Assembly: GCF_964199755.1 (NCBI RefSeq)
Contig: NC_133907.1
Span: 3,973,001 to 4,037,000, forward strand
Direction of reading: 5' to 3'
Origin: Larus michahellis
Taxonomy: Eukaryota; Chordata; Aves; Charadriiformes; Laridae
DNA: 64,000 nt
Positions within the stretch are counted from its first letter, which is position 1. Each line of letters starts with the position of its first letter. The notes beneath the pieces were generated by a model, which made no database searches, was not told the DNA's origin, and saw only the letters and a list, made by a program, of their open reading frames with translations. Shown here in pieces: positions 12,273 through 31,673 of the stretch. Made by a program: the position numbers and the translations under genes.

Positions 12273-14604
12273 AAACCCTGAGGGTTGTTCTTCATCCGGG
12301 GAGGGAGGCGGAGCGGCGCTGCGGATGTCGGTGGGGACGGATGGGGACACGGCACAGTGTCCCACCGCAGCATTTCCCGCAGGGTCTGGTAGCGCCGGCT
12401 GGCACGGTGGTGGTGGTGCCAGTGACTCACTGGTGCGTGTGTGTTTTGCATGTGAGCAAGATCCGGACGGGCTGCCGTGATGCTGCAGATGCCTCCCCCC
12501 ACCTTTTCCTCCTCCCTTGGCTGCACAGCCTGTCCCTGCTGGCGCTGAACTCGTTTTCCACCCCAAGCACAAAGCCCTGCCCTGCTCCCATGCCTTGCGG
12601 GGGTAGGAGTGAGCGCCTGGGTCTGGTCAGGGCTGGGGGAAGGATTTGGGTGCAGAGTCAGCCCTCCATAACCAAGGGAGAAATAAGGCTTGCTCAGGGC
12701 TCGCGTTTTGTGGGTCTGATGTCAGGATGGAGCTCAGGGGGTGCAATGGGCTGGGCAGTCCTGGCACCCAGCTGGCCCATGTGCTGTGCTGCCCTGAGCG
12801 GTGTTTTGGCTGATGTTTGCCTTGAATTAGTCAGCTTGGCTGTTTGACCCTTCTCCGATCAGCCTGAGAGCTGGGGCGTGCTCTTCCTAAAGCACCGAGA
12901 AAACAAGAGCCTGCAGGTGCCAGCGTGCGAGGGGGCAAGGTCCCTGTTCCTCCTGTTCTTGCTGGAGGCAAACAAAACCCTGGCAGGGCTCGATTTAAAG
13001 GTGCCAAATCTTCCTGCTCTGCTCTGAGCCCCAGCAGTGGGTACGGGACAGTCCCTGTGTGCACCAGGTGTTCAATGGCAGCCGGGGGCTGTGGGACCCC
13101 TGAGCGGTGACTTTGTACCCCCCTTTGTACTGTGCGGGCAGGGGCGAAGGGCAGAGCCGGGTTCAGGGAGCAGCTGGCGGGGGGGAGGTGGCTGCTCCGC
13201 TTTTCATCCGTGCCGGAGGGGCATCCAGGGTCGCTTCCAGCCCTGCTCCTTGGTTCTTGTAGGGGAAAGTGTTGTGTAAGCTTTTCCTTGAGCTCTGCAT
13301 CTCCGGGCAGCGCTCCTTGTCCTCAGGGTCTGTGTCCCCTCTGTCCCTAGGAGGGGCCGGGGCAGCACTGGGACCTCCACTCCCCCTGCGGAAGCGTTGC
13401 ATCCAAAGGGAATGGCTGGGGGGGTGGTTCACCAAGGTCGTCAGCAGCCTTGTGTGGACACTTTGGACCCCGGAGGCTGCCAGCGCCCTTGGGGTCACCT
13501 CCATGTCCACGTCAGCACGTCACCCCACGGCTGATATGACGTGACTTCCAGCGGGGCAGCAAACTGCTGGGGGATAGGGGGAGGCGTTGTGCCTACAAGC
13601 GGATGGCTGTGTATCACAGGAGGCACGTGGCAGCCTCTAAAGTTTGCAAAACACAGAAAAATCAAGCAAAAAAAAAAAAAAAAAAAAATTCCTGTCTGAG
13701 GAAGGCAAGACGGGGCGTGCTGTCTGGCTGGTGAGCTGGGAAGGGTGGCTGCGGGACTGGCTCGTACCAGCAAGCGTTGCCCCGGGGTCTTCCCATGTCC
13801 CGGCAACCCCCTTTGGCTGCTGATTGCCCCCGGGGATGCCTCGGGGGAGCAGCAGGGTCTCATCAGCTGCTGGTTCCCAGCCGAAGCCCCGTGTTTTGGA
13901 GAGAGAAATATTTTTTCCAAGCCCGCAAGCAGATTAAAGTGTAGACGCACAAAGGTAAAGTCAATATTGCTGTGTTTGCTTGTTGGTCTCGTGACTGCAG
14001 AGGGTCAAACCCAGCGACTGTCCCCAGGAACCCTTGGGGGGGGGCGGGCTGTGGCACAGCAAAGGCACCAATCCTGCGTCCCTGGTTTTCAGGTGGGTGT
14101 TTTCCCTGGCCTGACCCAGCTCTGGCCGCCTGCCGCGATGCCCCCAGCACTTCGGTGCTCCTCCATGCCTGTTTCGGACACTACGTGAAGGTTCCCACGT
14201 TGCTGCCGGGCAAGTCGGAGTTACAGCCGTGACCGCAGCATCAGTGAGTGGCTGCCCTGATGCCAGCGGCTCCCTATCCAGCGGAGCAAAACTGCCTGAA
14301 AAAGCCCTGCTGAATTAAAGGGGATTTTTCTGAACGTCTGTAAAGTTTCACAAACTCAGGCTCCTGCTCTGCTGGAGGTGAAAAAGACCAGGGAGAGCCT
14401 GATACCCGCCACCAGACTGAGTTCCCAGGCAGCTTCATGGCATTGCTGGGAGCCAAGACCTCGGCATCGCCTTGATCGCGTGGGGTGCCTGGTGCTTTTG
14501 GGGCCTTTTTGCCCCTTGGCAGCACTCAGACATGTTAAAATGCACCTGACAGCCAAGCATGTTTATTTTAGTGCTGTTTCCATCCCCACTGCGGTGCGGG
14601 GGAG

Positions 14605-14884
14605 GTGGGGGGGGGTCGGTCTCTTTTCCCAAGTAACAAGTGATAGGATGAGAGAAAACCGCCCGAAGTTGCACCAGGGGAGGTTTAGATTTGATATTAG
14701 GAAAAATTTCTCCGCCAAAAGGGTTGTCGCGCATTGGAACGGGCTGTCCAGGGAAGCGGCTGGAGGGATTTAAAAAGACGCGTAGATGTGGCGCTGAGGG
14801 ACATGGGTTAGGGGTGGACTTGGCAGTGTTGGGTTAACTCAAGGATCTTACGGGTCTTTTCCAGCCTGAACGATTCTATGATTC
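14605..14884 (+). mobile_element. CR1 LINE 3-prime fragment
   Basis: It matches the 3-prime end of avian CR1 as I recall it. The landmarks are GGTCTCTTTTCCCAAGTAAC, a GCACCAGGGGAGGTTTAG block, TTAGGAAAAATTTCT, a GGGCTGTCCAGGGAAG block, and the terminal CGATTCTATGATTC tail that defines the sense strand. It is 5-prime truncated, as is usual for CR1, and has no coding capacity. Confidence 0.92.
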
Positions 14885-16336
14885 CAGCTGATTTCCCCTG
14901 TCTCGGGTCATCGTGCTGCCCGGCTGTGGTGGGATATCAGGGATTCATTGGGCAGCAGAAGCGAGACAAACAAAGGGGCTTTTTATATACCATACCCCTC
15001 CCTAAACATCCCCCCCTGCCAGGCTTGCTCTCGGAGGGGCAAGCACTCGTCTCCCATGGCACCAAACCCCCCCGGGGACAGACATTCCCCCCCCTTCTGC
15101 TCCCCAGCTGCCTCCTGCCTCCGTGGTTTGACTGTTGATTAACTCACATCTTTGGGCAAAAAAACCAGCCGGTGCTTTCCGCTCGCCCTCGTCCCTTGCA
15201 GCGTCCCTCGTGCCACCCCGCCGCCTCCGAGGAGCCCTCGCAGCAGCCCCGCCGTGAGAAATATTTCCTTTTCCTTGCCTGCCTCTTGCTGCTTGGGGAA
15301 TTTTGATTTATTTATTTATTATGTTTTTTTTTCCCTCCAGCAGCTTTGCTTCCCCCTCACCCATCAAAAGCCAGGGTGGGACCTTAAAAATAGCAGCAAG
15401 CTCAAATGCGTCGCGTTGGCCCGACACTGTTTTCAAATGCCACTCGGTCAAATTGAACGCACGAATGGGGAACGTGCCAGGCTGAAACCAGAGCAGGCGA
15501 ATGCCTTCGACAACACATGTTTGCAATGCCCCCCTCGGAGGGGTTCGGAAAGCAGTGGGGACCCTTTGCCTTTGGGGAATGGATTTTGGGAAGAGCCCGG
15601 TCCCTGTAGCGGGGTCGATTCTGGGCGGGGGGGGAGCTGGGTGCCCTGCCCAGGCTGAGATTCTGGAAGACGATGAGAAAATCTGGACTCCCCCCACCAA
15701 CTCTGTCTACTTTTAGACGGTGAGTAATGACTCAGAGAAATGCCAAACCCCAGCAGACCGTGCGGGAGGGCAAACCCAAGCAGCGGATCGGCTTTTAATG
15801 GAGTTGTGGAGGAGGAAGGAAAAGCTGCCGTGGGCAGCGCCGGCTTGGCCCCTGTCCCCATGTCCCCCCCCGCTCCACACCACCCATCATAAACCCGTGG
15901 TTCGTGGCCACGCACGTGACGCCCGCGGCCCTGCCAGCCCCACTGGCTTCCGCAGGGACCCCGCGGCTCCCCACGCCAGCCCCGGCCACCCCACGCACAC
16001 CCCGCTCCTCCTGCTTCGTTTTCAGCTCCATCTGGTGGCAGCCAGACCTGCAAATTTAATATCTCGCTGCACCACGTGTGTCCCAGCGCTTCGGTGACGG
16101 TCAATAAACCCATCGCCCGCCGGCCGCGGCTTCGGGCTTCAGTTTCTCATGGGAGGGGACCTGGGCTGTGCGCACGTGTGCTCAGCGCGCAGGTGTTTGA
16201 TCAGGCTGCAAAATGCTTTGCAAGGTGAGGGTTTCCTCTTGCAACCGCGTCCAAACGCCGCAGCAAACCCAACCTTTTTTTAGCTTTTTCCAGCTGCGAA
16301 CGGTCTAATGCGGAGCTGCCGCCTTTCCCGGGGCAC

Positions 16337-16378
16337 GGCCGCAGCTCCCGAGGGCTCGGCCGCAGCTCCCGAGGGCTC
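16337..16378. repeat. 21-base GC-rich tandem duplication
   Basis: Two adjacent copies of a unit beginning GGCCGCAGCTCCCGAGG, with a third, partial copy implied by the following CTCGGCAGC. It lies in intergenic, CpG-containing sequence. Confidence 0.7.
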
Positions 16379-16572
16379 GGCAGCCCCTCACCCTTGCTCC
16401 GGCGTCAGAGGAAGCGTGGCCGGATCCGAATTTATCACGCACCTAAACCGCATTCCCGCATCCCCTTTGCAGGCCCCTCGCGCACGGAGACTTGCCCAAT
16501 TAACAGCCCGACTCGTTTCTGCCGTTCCGCCCAGCGCGGGGGCGGCTCAGGCGTGGAGCGTGTTGCATAAAC

Positions 16573-16578
16573 TTTATT
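16573..16578 (-). terminator. possible distal poly(A) signal, minus strand
   Basis: TTTATT on the + strand reads AATAAA on the - strand. It could end a longer SRMS transcript with a 3-prime UTR of about 1.2 kb. The nearer signal at 17385 is the simpler choice. Confidence 0.3.
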
Positions 16579-17384
16579 AACGTGATACATTCCAGCTCTG
16601 CCGTTGCTCCAGTCCTACCGCTCCCCCCCATCTCCTGCAAACAGGCCCCGTGGGCTTGTCGGGAGGAAGCCTAAACCCCAGCAGTCCCGGCTGCGGGAGG
16701 TGGGCTGTCACCCCCCCCCCGCAGGGCGTTCTCCCCACCACCAGTGCGCCGAGCGCATCGGTGCTCAAGCAGCCCCAGGCAGGCTGCCCGCCCCGGCCTC
16801 CCGCTCTGGCACTGCTCCCGGGGACGCTTTTCACCGAGTCCTTCCACTGCCGCCAAGGACAGCCCGGCCTCCCAGAGCGTGCATGGGGGGACAAAAGGTC
16901 CCCCAAGGTCCCTCTGCGATGCCGTACCCCGGTGTAGGGCAAGGAGCTGGGGAGCGGTGGCAGCATCTCCTGGCTTTGCACCATGGGTGCGATGAAGAGC
17001 AAAGCAGCTTTTTACCAAGTGCTGCCTGCACCTGGGCTAAGCAGGTGTTAAATATTTGAAGCCAGACATCCATTTTTCTTGGAATAACCACACGATGGTG
17101 AGGAAGGCAACGAGCCAGAGCGGAGCAGCCCCGGCAGGAGATGCCTGTGCAGGGTCCTCGGGGCAAGCAGGGCTGCTGCCTGGGAAAGGGGTGGCAGAGG
17201 CACACAGTTTAATGCACACCTGCATGAACAGAGACCAAATAGACACAAAAAAGGTTATATCTGCGGTTGCAAGAGCGGGACTGGTCGCAAACCATTGCTT
17301 CCTGGGCAGGGAGGGGAGCAGCGTGGCGAGGGCCGAGGGTCCAGCGATGCCCCGCAAGGACTCACGTGGCTGGATGCACACACA

Positions 17385-17390
17385 TTTATT
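17385..17390 (-). terminator. SRMS: poly(A) signal of SRMS
   Basis: TTTATT on the + strand, within CACATTTATTGATAAATAC, reads AATAAA on the - strand. It lies about 395 bases after the SRMS stop codon and is the first canonical hexamer downstream of it. Confidence 0.65.
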
Positions 17391-17784
17391 GATAAATACA
17401 CCGGACACACGCTACAAGAAAAATCAAGTGGAGCCACAACTCAACACAAACTACAAACCTTCACGTCGGCGTGGGGAGCGGCAGGGACCTCCCACCCTAC
17501 TGGCTGAATGAAGATGTAAACTCTGGGTGATGCCTTCGCTGCCACGGGGCTTTTCCAGACTGCTGCACTGCCAAGCGCTGGCACCGAGTTCTCCCCAACT
17601 CATTGCTTTCTCCTTTGTCCACCTCCCTGCATCCTGAGCGAGAGGGGACACGGGCTGTTTTTTGGGGTGGGTTGTGCTTTTCTTGGAGCCCTGCCAGACG
17701 GCAAACCAAACCAGGAGGAAGGAGCCGCTTGGCAAGAGCTGGCCTGGAGAGGCTCGTGCAGGAAGGATGGTGGGAAGGGGTCCC

Positions 17785-25615
<7,831 letters not shown>

Positions 25616-27812
25616 CCCCGGTGGATGCGGTGGATGCGGTGGTCTATGCCACCACGCTCCTCGAGGCCGGAGGAAGGGGCAATCCCGGGCTCATGCCGCC
25701 GGCCGGGCGGCTCATGCCGCCGTCCCGCGTCCCTCGCGAGCGTCTGGGCGCTCGCCGGCCCTTCCCGGCGAACTTCCTATTTCTGAAAGTGAAACTGGTT
25801 GGTCTGGTGGGACCAGTCTGTCTGCAGGTGGGATGAGTCTGCAGGCGGGAGTCCCACGCTCAGACCCGCGGGCACATCTGGGAGACGGGCACAGCTGGAG
25901 CCAGGCTCGCTGCTCTCGAAGAAGGAGAACGGCGCTTCCCTTTTTTTTTTTAATTATTATTTTAAAGCGCGCTCTCCTGCTTCTTACAGGAGCACCGGTA
26001 AACACAGCTCTCTGTTCTTCAAGCAGCTCTTGTGACAAGTGGCTGACTCCAGTTAATAGTCTTGATCTCACTTGTGTGGGAGGGTATTTTCTTTTTTTTT
26101 TCCATAGGAAAATAATTGCATCCACACATGTGTGAGAGTTAAAACAGAGTTAAGGAAACGACCTTAGAAGAGATCTGAAGCGGTTTGTATATTTGCTGGG
26201 TGGATATTGCGGGGTTTATAAACACAAGATCCTTTTTCCTTTCGGTCTGCAGTGACCTCCCAGGGTCACCCCACTACAGCATTTGCCTCCTCCCACAAGT
26301 TCCCCATTGCAGAGGATCTCTAGGGAATCCACTTCCCAGATCCACCAGGACCTGGCGCTGGCTCAGCCTCCAGCACAGACGGATCCCCCTCAGCATCGGG
26401 AGGTCCTCGTCTGGGGCAGGGTCTGGACCAGCCCCGGGTGCCTGCGTGGCCCCCGGAGCCGAGCCCCGGCACAAACCCCCGGCTCCTGCTGCCGTCAGCA
26501 CCCCACGCTCCTCCCAGCGTGGTCACACTCGGACGCAGACACGCTACAACCCCCCCCCACCAAACCCCAGCGTCCACAGGGATCAGCCAAAGGAGGGAGA
26601 TTTCCACTTTGCATCTTGCATGGGCACTTTAAGCCGCCTGAAGATCGCGGCTCCCAACGGAGAAACCCCAACGCCAGCCCCCGCCTGGGTTTTGTCATTT
26701 AACTGTTCCATTTAATTAGTGGGAGTTTTGCGCCTGGCAGCTCTGCTCCTGGCCTTGGGCCCATTATTTCGATCCTCCTCTGCTTGCAATTGGTCCGGGT
26801 AGCTCATTTTGGGTGGGCAGCGGGGTTTTGAAAGAGGCGGCTTAAAAAAATAAATTATAGAAAATTAATGGTAGGGGTCTAGGCTGCAGGCTGCGATGGT
26901 ATGGCGTGTGAAGAACAGACTGGAGCCGTCCCTGGGTCAACGGCTCTGGGCTTGCCGTGTCCTGGATGTCCCATGACGCCCAAAAAAGCTGGATTTCAAT
27001 ATTTGTGTTTGAGGGTCTTTCCTCACCCAGGGCAGAGGGCAGGAGCACGCAGCGCTCCGTGAACGTGCCCTGTGCACTGCTGCAGGTGGGAACTAGGAAA
27101 AAAGGGAGTCTTTAATCAAATAATTTGCTCCCTACTTACCAAAGTAACACCCGAATACATCGGTAATCCTCCCAACATCTCGCCCCACCAGCCCAGCGCG
27201 CTGCCTTGCTCTTGCTCTGCCTGGCACGCGGGGATGTGTAATTTCTCTGGATGTTTTTCCGAATTCCACACAGGGAGGGGAGGAGAGGACGGAACGCAGA
27301 AGGGTCTGCAACCCGTGGGGAAGGGACATCCCCCTCTGCTGTCCTTCTGCCGTGCTTCTGGCACGTCTGCACCTCCCGTCACGCTCCATCAGGAGGAAAA
27401 TGGGCTGCTCGGTTATGCATTTGGAGATTATCTGATTAGATCGAGCACCCAACGTTTATGCCTTACTGTTTTGAATGGGGCCTTGGTAAACTTGTGGTTT
27501 GCAGAAGGAGACTGGAGAGGGATTTACCTTTATTGACCTTCGCCAGATTAGATTCTCTAGTGGTACAAGCGATAGACAAGTGCAGCTGATTTGTAACACG
27601 CAAGGCTTGGGATCTTGATTTGCACCTAAATGAAAGAGTACTTCAAAATGACAAACACCCCTGAGGACTAAATACTGCCTCTGAGCTGAACTTCCCAGAC
27701 ATGCATAACACACACTCATCCCTGCAAACCCGTGTCTGCACAGGACACGCACACACAGCTCCGGGTCCCACGCCAGGAAACAGCTGATAAATCACAACCT
27801 TTTTCTAGTATC

Positions 27813-27841
27813 TTTTTTTTTATTTTATTTTATTTTATTTT
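27813..27841. repeat. ATTTT simple repeat
   Basis: A run of T followed by about five TATTT/ATTTT units. Confidence 0.85.
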
Positions 27842-27905
27842 CCTATTAAGTTCCAGGAGCATCCCTGCTGCTTTGAATCCCTTTGGTACTATAAAACACC
27901 TAAAA

Positions 27906-27909
<4 letters not shown>

Positions 27910-27930
<21 letters not shown>
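27910..27930. repeat. poly(A) run
   Basis: About 21 consecutive A, followed by GAAGAAGAG. There is no recognisable retroposon body to the left. Confidence 0.85.
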
Positions 27931-27936
<6 letters not shown>

Positions 27937-28843
27937 GAGAAAAAGCACATTTATAAAAGTTTCTGGTCCTTGCAGCGTGGGAAGGAAGGTGGGAGGACGC
28001 AGGAAAAGTGAGAAAGAGAAGGAAGGCACAGATATCTGGTGGATCAAGTATTTTCTCATTAGTCCCTGTCACCAGCTTAACAAGGATGTGTTAAAAACCA
28101 ATCCGTCCACAGATTTGGGGCTGTGGTGGATGCACAGGGACTTTAGTTCTAGCACCACTAAAAAGCACCTTCAACGAGCACCAAAACCAGGAGAGGTGTT
28201 GGGTAGAGCCGGTTACATAGTCCTGGTTTGGTTGCAGAGCACCTGGGAGCAATAAACACAAACAGCACTTTGCATTCACCCCTGTGTCTAATACTGCACA
28301 TCGTGTTCTCCCGGACTAATTGACAGAAACCAGCAGCTCCCCTCCACTAACGAGAGCGCCCATTACGGCTAATGATTTGAGGTTCTGTTCCAGGTCCTGT
28401 TACGTTTACAGTCAAAAGACATCTTACGGCAAAGAGACTTTTGGGGCGGGGGGGAAAAAAAAAAGGAAGAGAAACATAAATCAAATTAATCCCCCAAAGG
28501 GGTAGAAAGTTGGAGAATGTCGAGGAAAATGTTTTTTTGAGCACTGGGCACGTAACGGCAGGTCACTCGCAGGGTCACGTAACCGAGGATGCGCCACCGG
28601 TCACCCAACGCCCGGCAAAGCACAGCGGCCGATCTGGGCACGGCCGTGTCTGGCATCCCGTCCCCAAGCGCCCAAACAGCCGGGAGACTCCCCCGAGCCG
28701 TGGGTTCACCTCGGCGCTGCTGCCAGGGAGGGCCAGCCCAGCCCAAACGCTGCTTGCCGGGGCCCTGAGGGTCCTCTTCCTCTTCCTGTTGGCCTGAGAA
28801 GATGGCTGGGAGGTTGTTTTGGGTTTCATATTTATTTATTATA

Positions 28844-28858
28844 TTTTTTTTTTTTTTT
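28844..28858. repeat. poly(T) run
   Basis: About 15 consecutive T after TATTTATTTATTATA. Non-coding. Confidence 0.85.
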
Positions 28859-29724
28859 CAGATTTCTCCAGATGCTTCCTGGTACCACAGGGCATTTGAG
28901 AAAGGCTTTGCCTCTGAACGCGTTGTTTCAGTTGGGTGCCCGTGGGACATTTCGGACAAGGGGTGGTGGACGGTGACAGCACTGTGTGGGAAGAGGAGCA
29001 GAGCAGAACAGTGGCACTAAAGCAGCTTCAGTTGTTCTCCATTTCCTGGGGACCAAGGAAGAAAGCGGCATCTCGGCAGAGTGCTGGGTCTCTCCCCATC
29101 CCTAGAGGTGAATGGTCCAGGGGCTGAGGGGCTCATGGACCGTCAGTGCAGAGGGTTCAATACAGGCAGAAGTAGGGTCGTCCTGGGACAGGCAGCGGTA
29201 CAGGAGGTGTGAGAGGAGGCAGAGCATCGTGGGGTCTGGTGGCCGCTGTTTCCGTGGGAGTGGGTTGGGACTGGCTGGTGGAGAGCGGGAGCGCAGGTCA
29301 CAGGGCACCTGAAACGGCACAGGAAAGCGGAAAATCTCTACGGGAGGGAGCCGGCGGCAGAACGAGCTGTTTGAACAGTGCCTGGCAGGTCTGGGGCATG
29401 CAGGACTCCAGCACCAAAACAGCAACAGCCCTTTAAAAACACAGAAATACTTTTCAGGCACCCTGTAAAGCCCGCAGCGCTCTGCAGGGATCTGCAAATG
29501 ACGACGAGGAAAAGCCAACTCGTGCGTCACACTGCGATTTACGTCAAATTTCTAAAGGGGAATCACTGTTCAACTGGAAAATCTATACGGACCAACACAC
29601 CAGATCAGAGGAAAACAGCGTGGCCAGCCTACAGGCTTCCCCTTCTGCTTTCTGCTGAGATTATCAGCACAGACCAGCCTTTGCTTGCCCTCTCCTGTAA
29701 TCTAACTGCCAGAGGATGCTCCTT

Positions 29725-29928
29725 CTAGTACAGACTGCCTGGCAGAGCAACGCTTCTGCATAACTCTTCTGCTCCGGTCCCTGCAGTAATCATCTGCAAC
29801 ACGTAAAACCCATCAAACACCTCCTCCAGACTGGCAGGTGCCAGCGCGTTGTTCATCCTCTCTTTCAAGGCTGCAGGGATCTCCACGGAAAGCGGGCTAA
29901 GGAAGCTCAGCCCGTGCTCTCCGTGCCC
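29725..29928 (-). other. unexplained open stretch, possible terminal exon
   Basis: On the - strand a possible acceptor, TGTGTTTAG, is followed by 67 open codons ending in TAG at 29725-29727. The translation has normal protein composition, for example PLSVEIPAALKERMNNALAP and VFDGFYVLQMITAG. I do not recognise it. It lies about 750 bases downstream of the peroxidasin-like stop. A chance open run of this length is not rare, so it may be nothing. It could also be the last exon of an alternative peroxidasin transcript or of another gene. Confidence 0.25.
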
Positions 29929-30329
29929 CTAAACACAGGGCACTGCAGGTCTGGCAGCTTTCTGCCACAGCTCCTGCCACCGCCGAGCAGCAGCGGCAGT
30001 CCCCAGGTGCTGACAGTGACTTTAAATGTGCTCTTGAACATCCTCAACTGCCTCGTCTGGAGCCGAGCAAACAGAGGACCGGTGCTTTCAGAGAGGTGCA
30101 CGGTGACTCAGTTATTGAGGGGGAAATCTCTGTCAATATGTAGGCAAATGACGGATTGCTCCATCTGCCCAGATGCCCTTGTTACCCTGAGGAGGAACCA
30201 GTCCATCTACTCCATCACTGCGCTCTGTGATATCTCTCCCCACAAAGGTCCTTTGCAGGCTGTTGGATTTGGGCTTGGGACATTAAGTGTTGCTAGAAGA
30301 AACCTACCCAGAGTCCCAGGAGAACAGGC

Positions 30330-30560
30330 CTGAGAGACCTCGCCCAGTCCACCTAGTCCATCCTATACTTATGTCTTTCCCCATCTTTGCCGAACCTGTT
30401 CTTGAAAGACCTCCAGGAATGGATACGCCACAACGTCCCCAGACAACCCATTCCAGTGAGTCACTAATCATTACTGGTAGGAATGAGTGTCTAACCTGCT
30501 GCATTTAAGCCTATTACCTCTTGTCCCATTCATCACCGGATTGCTCCATTCCTTCCTGCA
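30330..30560 (-). mobile_element. old CR1-like remnant, antisense
   Basis: On the + strand it reads CCACCTAGTCCATCC, then GACCTCCAGGAATGG, CCCAGACAACCCATTCCAG, and GCATTTAAGCCTATTACCTC followed by TTGTCCC. This is the order of a diverged CR1-type 3-prime region in reverse complement. No octamer tail remains. It lies just downstream of the peroxidasin-like stop codon. Confidence 0.6.
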
Positions 30561-30672
30561 ACAGTCTCTCTGCTCAGGTGTCCCACCGCAGGCTCGGCAG
30601 CACGACGCTGATCCACCTCTTGGACCCCAGCCCAGAACAAGCACACTGACCTTATATGAACAGGCAACACGG

Positions 30673-31673
30673 TCATCTTTTTCTCCATTTGTCTCCAGTC
30701 TTCTTCCCCTGCCCGTGCGCGCTGGTGTTCCTGTGGTGCCACCTCAGCTGGCTCTCTAGTGTATTCACCTGGTGGGGACGAGAAAGCAGCAGCACTAAGA
30801 AGAGTCCGCACTGTTGCACAGATAATCTCTAACCTGTCCCAAATACAAGAAGAAAACACCAGCTCAAGTTACCTTCACTGAGGCTCAAAGTTGCATTTTA
30901 CCCTCCAGTTGTAGAGGTCTGAGCTCACAGAGCTCACCTTCATCTCTCCCCTCCCTACTCTACCTCTTCTCTACCTGCCGCTAGTTCCCTCCGCTCAGAT
31001 GGTTGTTCTTGGCTCTGGAGGGCACAGAAGTCGCAGAGGCTGCCCGTAGCGAACAGCTAAATCCTGCTCCTGGGGTGACTCCATGGAAGACAAAGTTTTA
31101 CCTGTTTCCGTAGGGAAGCAACTGTCTTCTCCAGTTCCGCCACAAGGGACTCGAGATTCTCTCTGGAGGAAGGGCTTGAAGAAGGCGCCTCATTTCTGGG
31201 GCGAGGGATAAGAAGTGAAAGGGATTATGCAAACGGCAGCTCGCTGCATGAAAGAATCATTTTGCCTTCTCCAGTATCAGCCTCCAAGTGAGCATCAAAC
31301 AGAAGGCCCCAACACCCAGATTCACCTGCCAAGAGATGCCAACTGAACAGCCACCCAGCCTAGATATTTAAATACCAGAGTCGGGCTCTGCACTAAAGTG
31401 TTGGAGGACTTTGACTGAGCTCAGCATCTACCTACTGAAACACTCCTGACCTCCAGACCTCTGCAGAATGCCCATTTCAAAGGCCTGAATGGACTGAGTT
31501 ACTAAAAACTTCTCTTATGCTTCATCAAATGGAAGTAAAAGAAGCGGAGATACTACACCTGGGGAAGGCAGGCTTATGCTTGGCAGGGTTTTCTTCTGGG
31601 TAGCTGAAGCCAGGAGACCTTTTGCTTCGGAACCGCTGAGAAAGAGCCCCGAATTGCCCACGCGTCTGGCAGT
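30673..31673 (-). CDS. PXDN-like: peroxidasin-like exons: furin site, coiled coil, early stop
   Basis: Exon 31559-31673 starts [24 protein letters not shown] sits where PXDN has its proprotein-convertase site (RGRR). Exon 31102-31195 encodes the heptad-like [20 protein letters not shown], matching the trimerising helix of PXDN. Exon 30673-30768 continues VNTLESQL, reaches DKWRK, and stops at TGA (30673-30675). In PXDN the equivalent KWKK is followed by the roughly 60-residue VWC domain, which is absent here. The early stop follows a run of five A (30678-30682 on the + strand as T), so a one-base indel or a sequencing error is possible. Confidence 0.85.

Larger units (their letters stand above)
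12280..17383. other. intergenic, no PTK6 found
   Basis: The sequence separates the convergent 3-prime ends of PPDPF and SRMS. It contains a poly(A) run near 13668-13688, one CR1 fragment, a GC-rich 21-base tandem repeat and many poly-G/poly-C runs. I searched the - strand for kinase signatures ([21 protein letters not shown]-type) and SH2 motifs, because human PTK6 lies between these two genes. None was found. A minus-strand open frame at 17037-17408 with a hydrophobic stretch has no recognisable domain and may be SRMS 3-prime UTR. Confidence 0.6.
25616..30672. other. intergenic between peroxidasin-like 3-prime end and SRMS promoter
   Basis: The right-to-left order is the peroxidasin-like stop at 30673, then this spacer, then the SRMS start. 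It holds a GC-rich SRMS 5-prime flank to about 25.8 kb, an ATTTT-type simple repeat, poly(A) and poly(T) runs, one open stretch at 29725-29928, and a CR1-like remnant near 30.3-30.6 kb. No FNDC11, HELZ2 or GMEB2 sequence, the next genes in human, was recognised. No clear minus-strand AATAAA was found close to the peroxidasin-like stop, so the end of that transcript is unknown. Confidence 0.55.

Noticed and set aside
17037-17408. Minus-strand frame with a hydrophobic stretch (WLVAFLTIVWLF) downstream of SRMS
   Set aside because: No family match and no splice context. It overlaps the expected SRMS 3-prime UTR.
31040-31070. Minus-strand [11 protein letters not shown] peptide downstream of the coiled-coil exon, a possible VWC start
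   Set aside because: It would need an intron of about 36 bases, and the later exon VNTLESQL continues the helix far better.
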